Shown here in pieces: positions 63,670 to 64,000 of a DNA stretch of 64,000 bases. The position numbers and the translations under genes are program-made. The notes beneath the pieces are model-generated. The model was not told the DNA's origin. It did not search any database and worked only from the letters and a program-made list of their open reading frames with translations. How positions within the stretch are numbered: the stretch's first letter is position 1; each line of letters opens with the position of its first letter. Origin of the DNA: an uncultured Eisenbergiella sp. (lineage in GTDB: Bacteria; Bacillota; Clostridia; Lachnospirales; Lachnospiraceae); contig CANRGX010000004.1 of assembly GCA_947630215.1 (NCBI GenBank), positions 1-64,000 of the forward strand. The letters are read 5' to 3'.

Positions 63670-64000
63670 ATGGAAGAAGCAAAGAAGATCCTTTCCCGGA
63701 AAAACTGTATCCGCATCCGGGGGGCGAAAGAACATAATCTCAAGGGCATCGACGTGGACATCCCACGGGATGCGCTGGTGGTGCTGACCGGACTTTCCGG
63801 ATCGGGGAAATCCTCCCTGGCGTTCGACACAATTTATGCCGAGGGACAGAGACGGTACATGGAGTCTCTTTCCTCCTATGCCAGACAGTTTTTGGGACAG
63901 ATGGAGAAGCCGGACGTGGAAAAAATCGAGGGGCTCTCCCCCGCTATTTCCATCGACCAGAAATCCACGAACCGCAATCCCCGCTCCACCGTAGGGACGG
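63670..64000 (+). CDS. uvrA: excinuclease ABC subunit UvrA (5' part, runs off the window)
   Basis: UvrA is the damage-sensing ABC ATPase that loads UvrB. The first 110 residues are present: [21 protein letters not shown], the first Walker [13 protein letters not shown], and [20 protein letters not shown] with the opening of the UvrB-binding region ([20 protein letters not shown]). ATG 63670 follows AGGAGA. The gene continues past base 64000. It starts 31 bases after uvrB and should share its SOS-responsive promoter. Confidence 0.97.
   Translation, partial: MEEAKKILSRKNCIRIRGAKEHNLKGIDVDIPRDALVVLTGLSGSGKSSLAFDTIYAEGQRRYMESLSSYARQFLGQMEKPDVEKIEGLSPAISIDQKSTNRNPRSTVGT

Overview
The window reads as chromosome of a Gram-positive anaerobe of the class Clostridia, most likely family Lachnospiraceae. 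This rests on an HrcA/CIRCE-controlled hrcA-grpE-dnaK-dnaJ operon, the ireB-ruvX-DUF1292-rnj-mltG-like-trmR-trhP cluster, a DUF6465 protein, an LTA-synthase-type sulfatase, ThiI without a rhodanese domain, type III glutamine synthetase and gut-type glycosidases (GH120, GH31). No genus is assigned.

Region 1 (about 1-10,260) is visibly AT-richer than the rest and is a decayed defence island. It holds an HsdR-like N-terminal scrap, a broken AlbA_2/HATPase regulator behind a striking palindromic promoter, a complete four-gene Wadjet (JetABCD) anti-plasmid SMC system, and an AbiE type IV toxin-antitoxin pair whose toxin is truncated. It ends abruptly just before a housekeeping low-molecular-weight phosphatase gene.

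Region 2 (10,281-23,178) is GC-rich and nearly all on the + strand: two phosphatases, an MBOAT/AlgJ-like O-acetylation pair, a MurJ/SpoVB-type flippase, a DUF3048 lipoprotein, a lone cobS, an HtrA protease whose Shine-Dalgarno has an upstream complement, an aminotransferase, a patatin-like lipase, uppP and DUF6465. The envelope theme is strong (polymer acetylation, lipid-linked precursor flipping, carrier recycling, protein quality control).

Region 3 (23,279-36,061) holds the heat-shock operon under CIRCE, a GH120 beta-xylosidase-like protein, azlCD, prmA-rsmE, and a cysteine desulfurase-thiI pair. Region 4 (36,281-45,009) has a minus-strand GH26-like enzyme, an HPr-like protein lacking the phosphorylatable His, mtaB, and the ireB-to-trhP cluster of RNA modification and RNA decay genes.

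Region 5 (45,011-64,000) has glnN, tRNA-Gln, a GH31 enzyme, an acyl-ACP thioesterase, cvfB, a divergent TagA-like protein, a CdaR/PucR-type regulator, the ftsE-ftsX-M23 hydrolase-ctp cell-wall cluster, a MATE transporter, ogt, an LTA-synthase-like sulfatase, and uvrB-uvrA behind a LexA box. The window ends inside uvrA. All product calls come from reading motifs and recalled family features; no database search was run.
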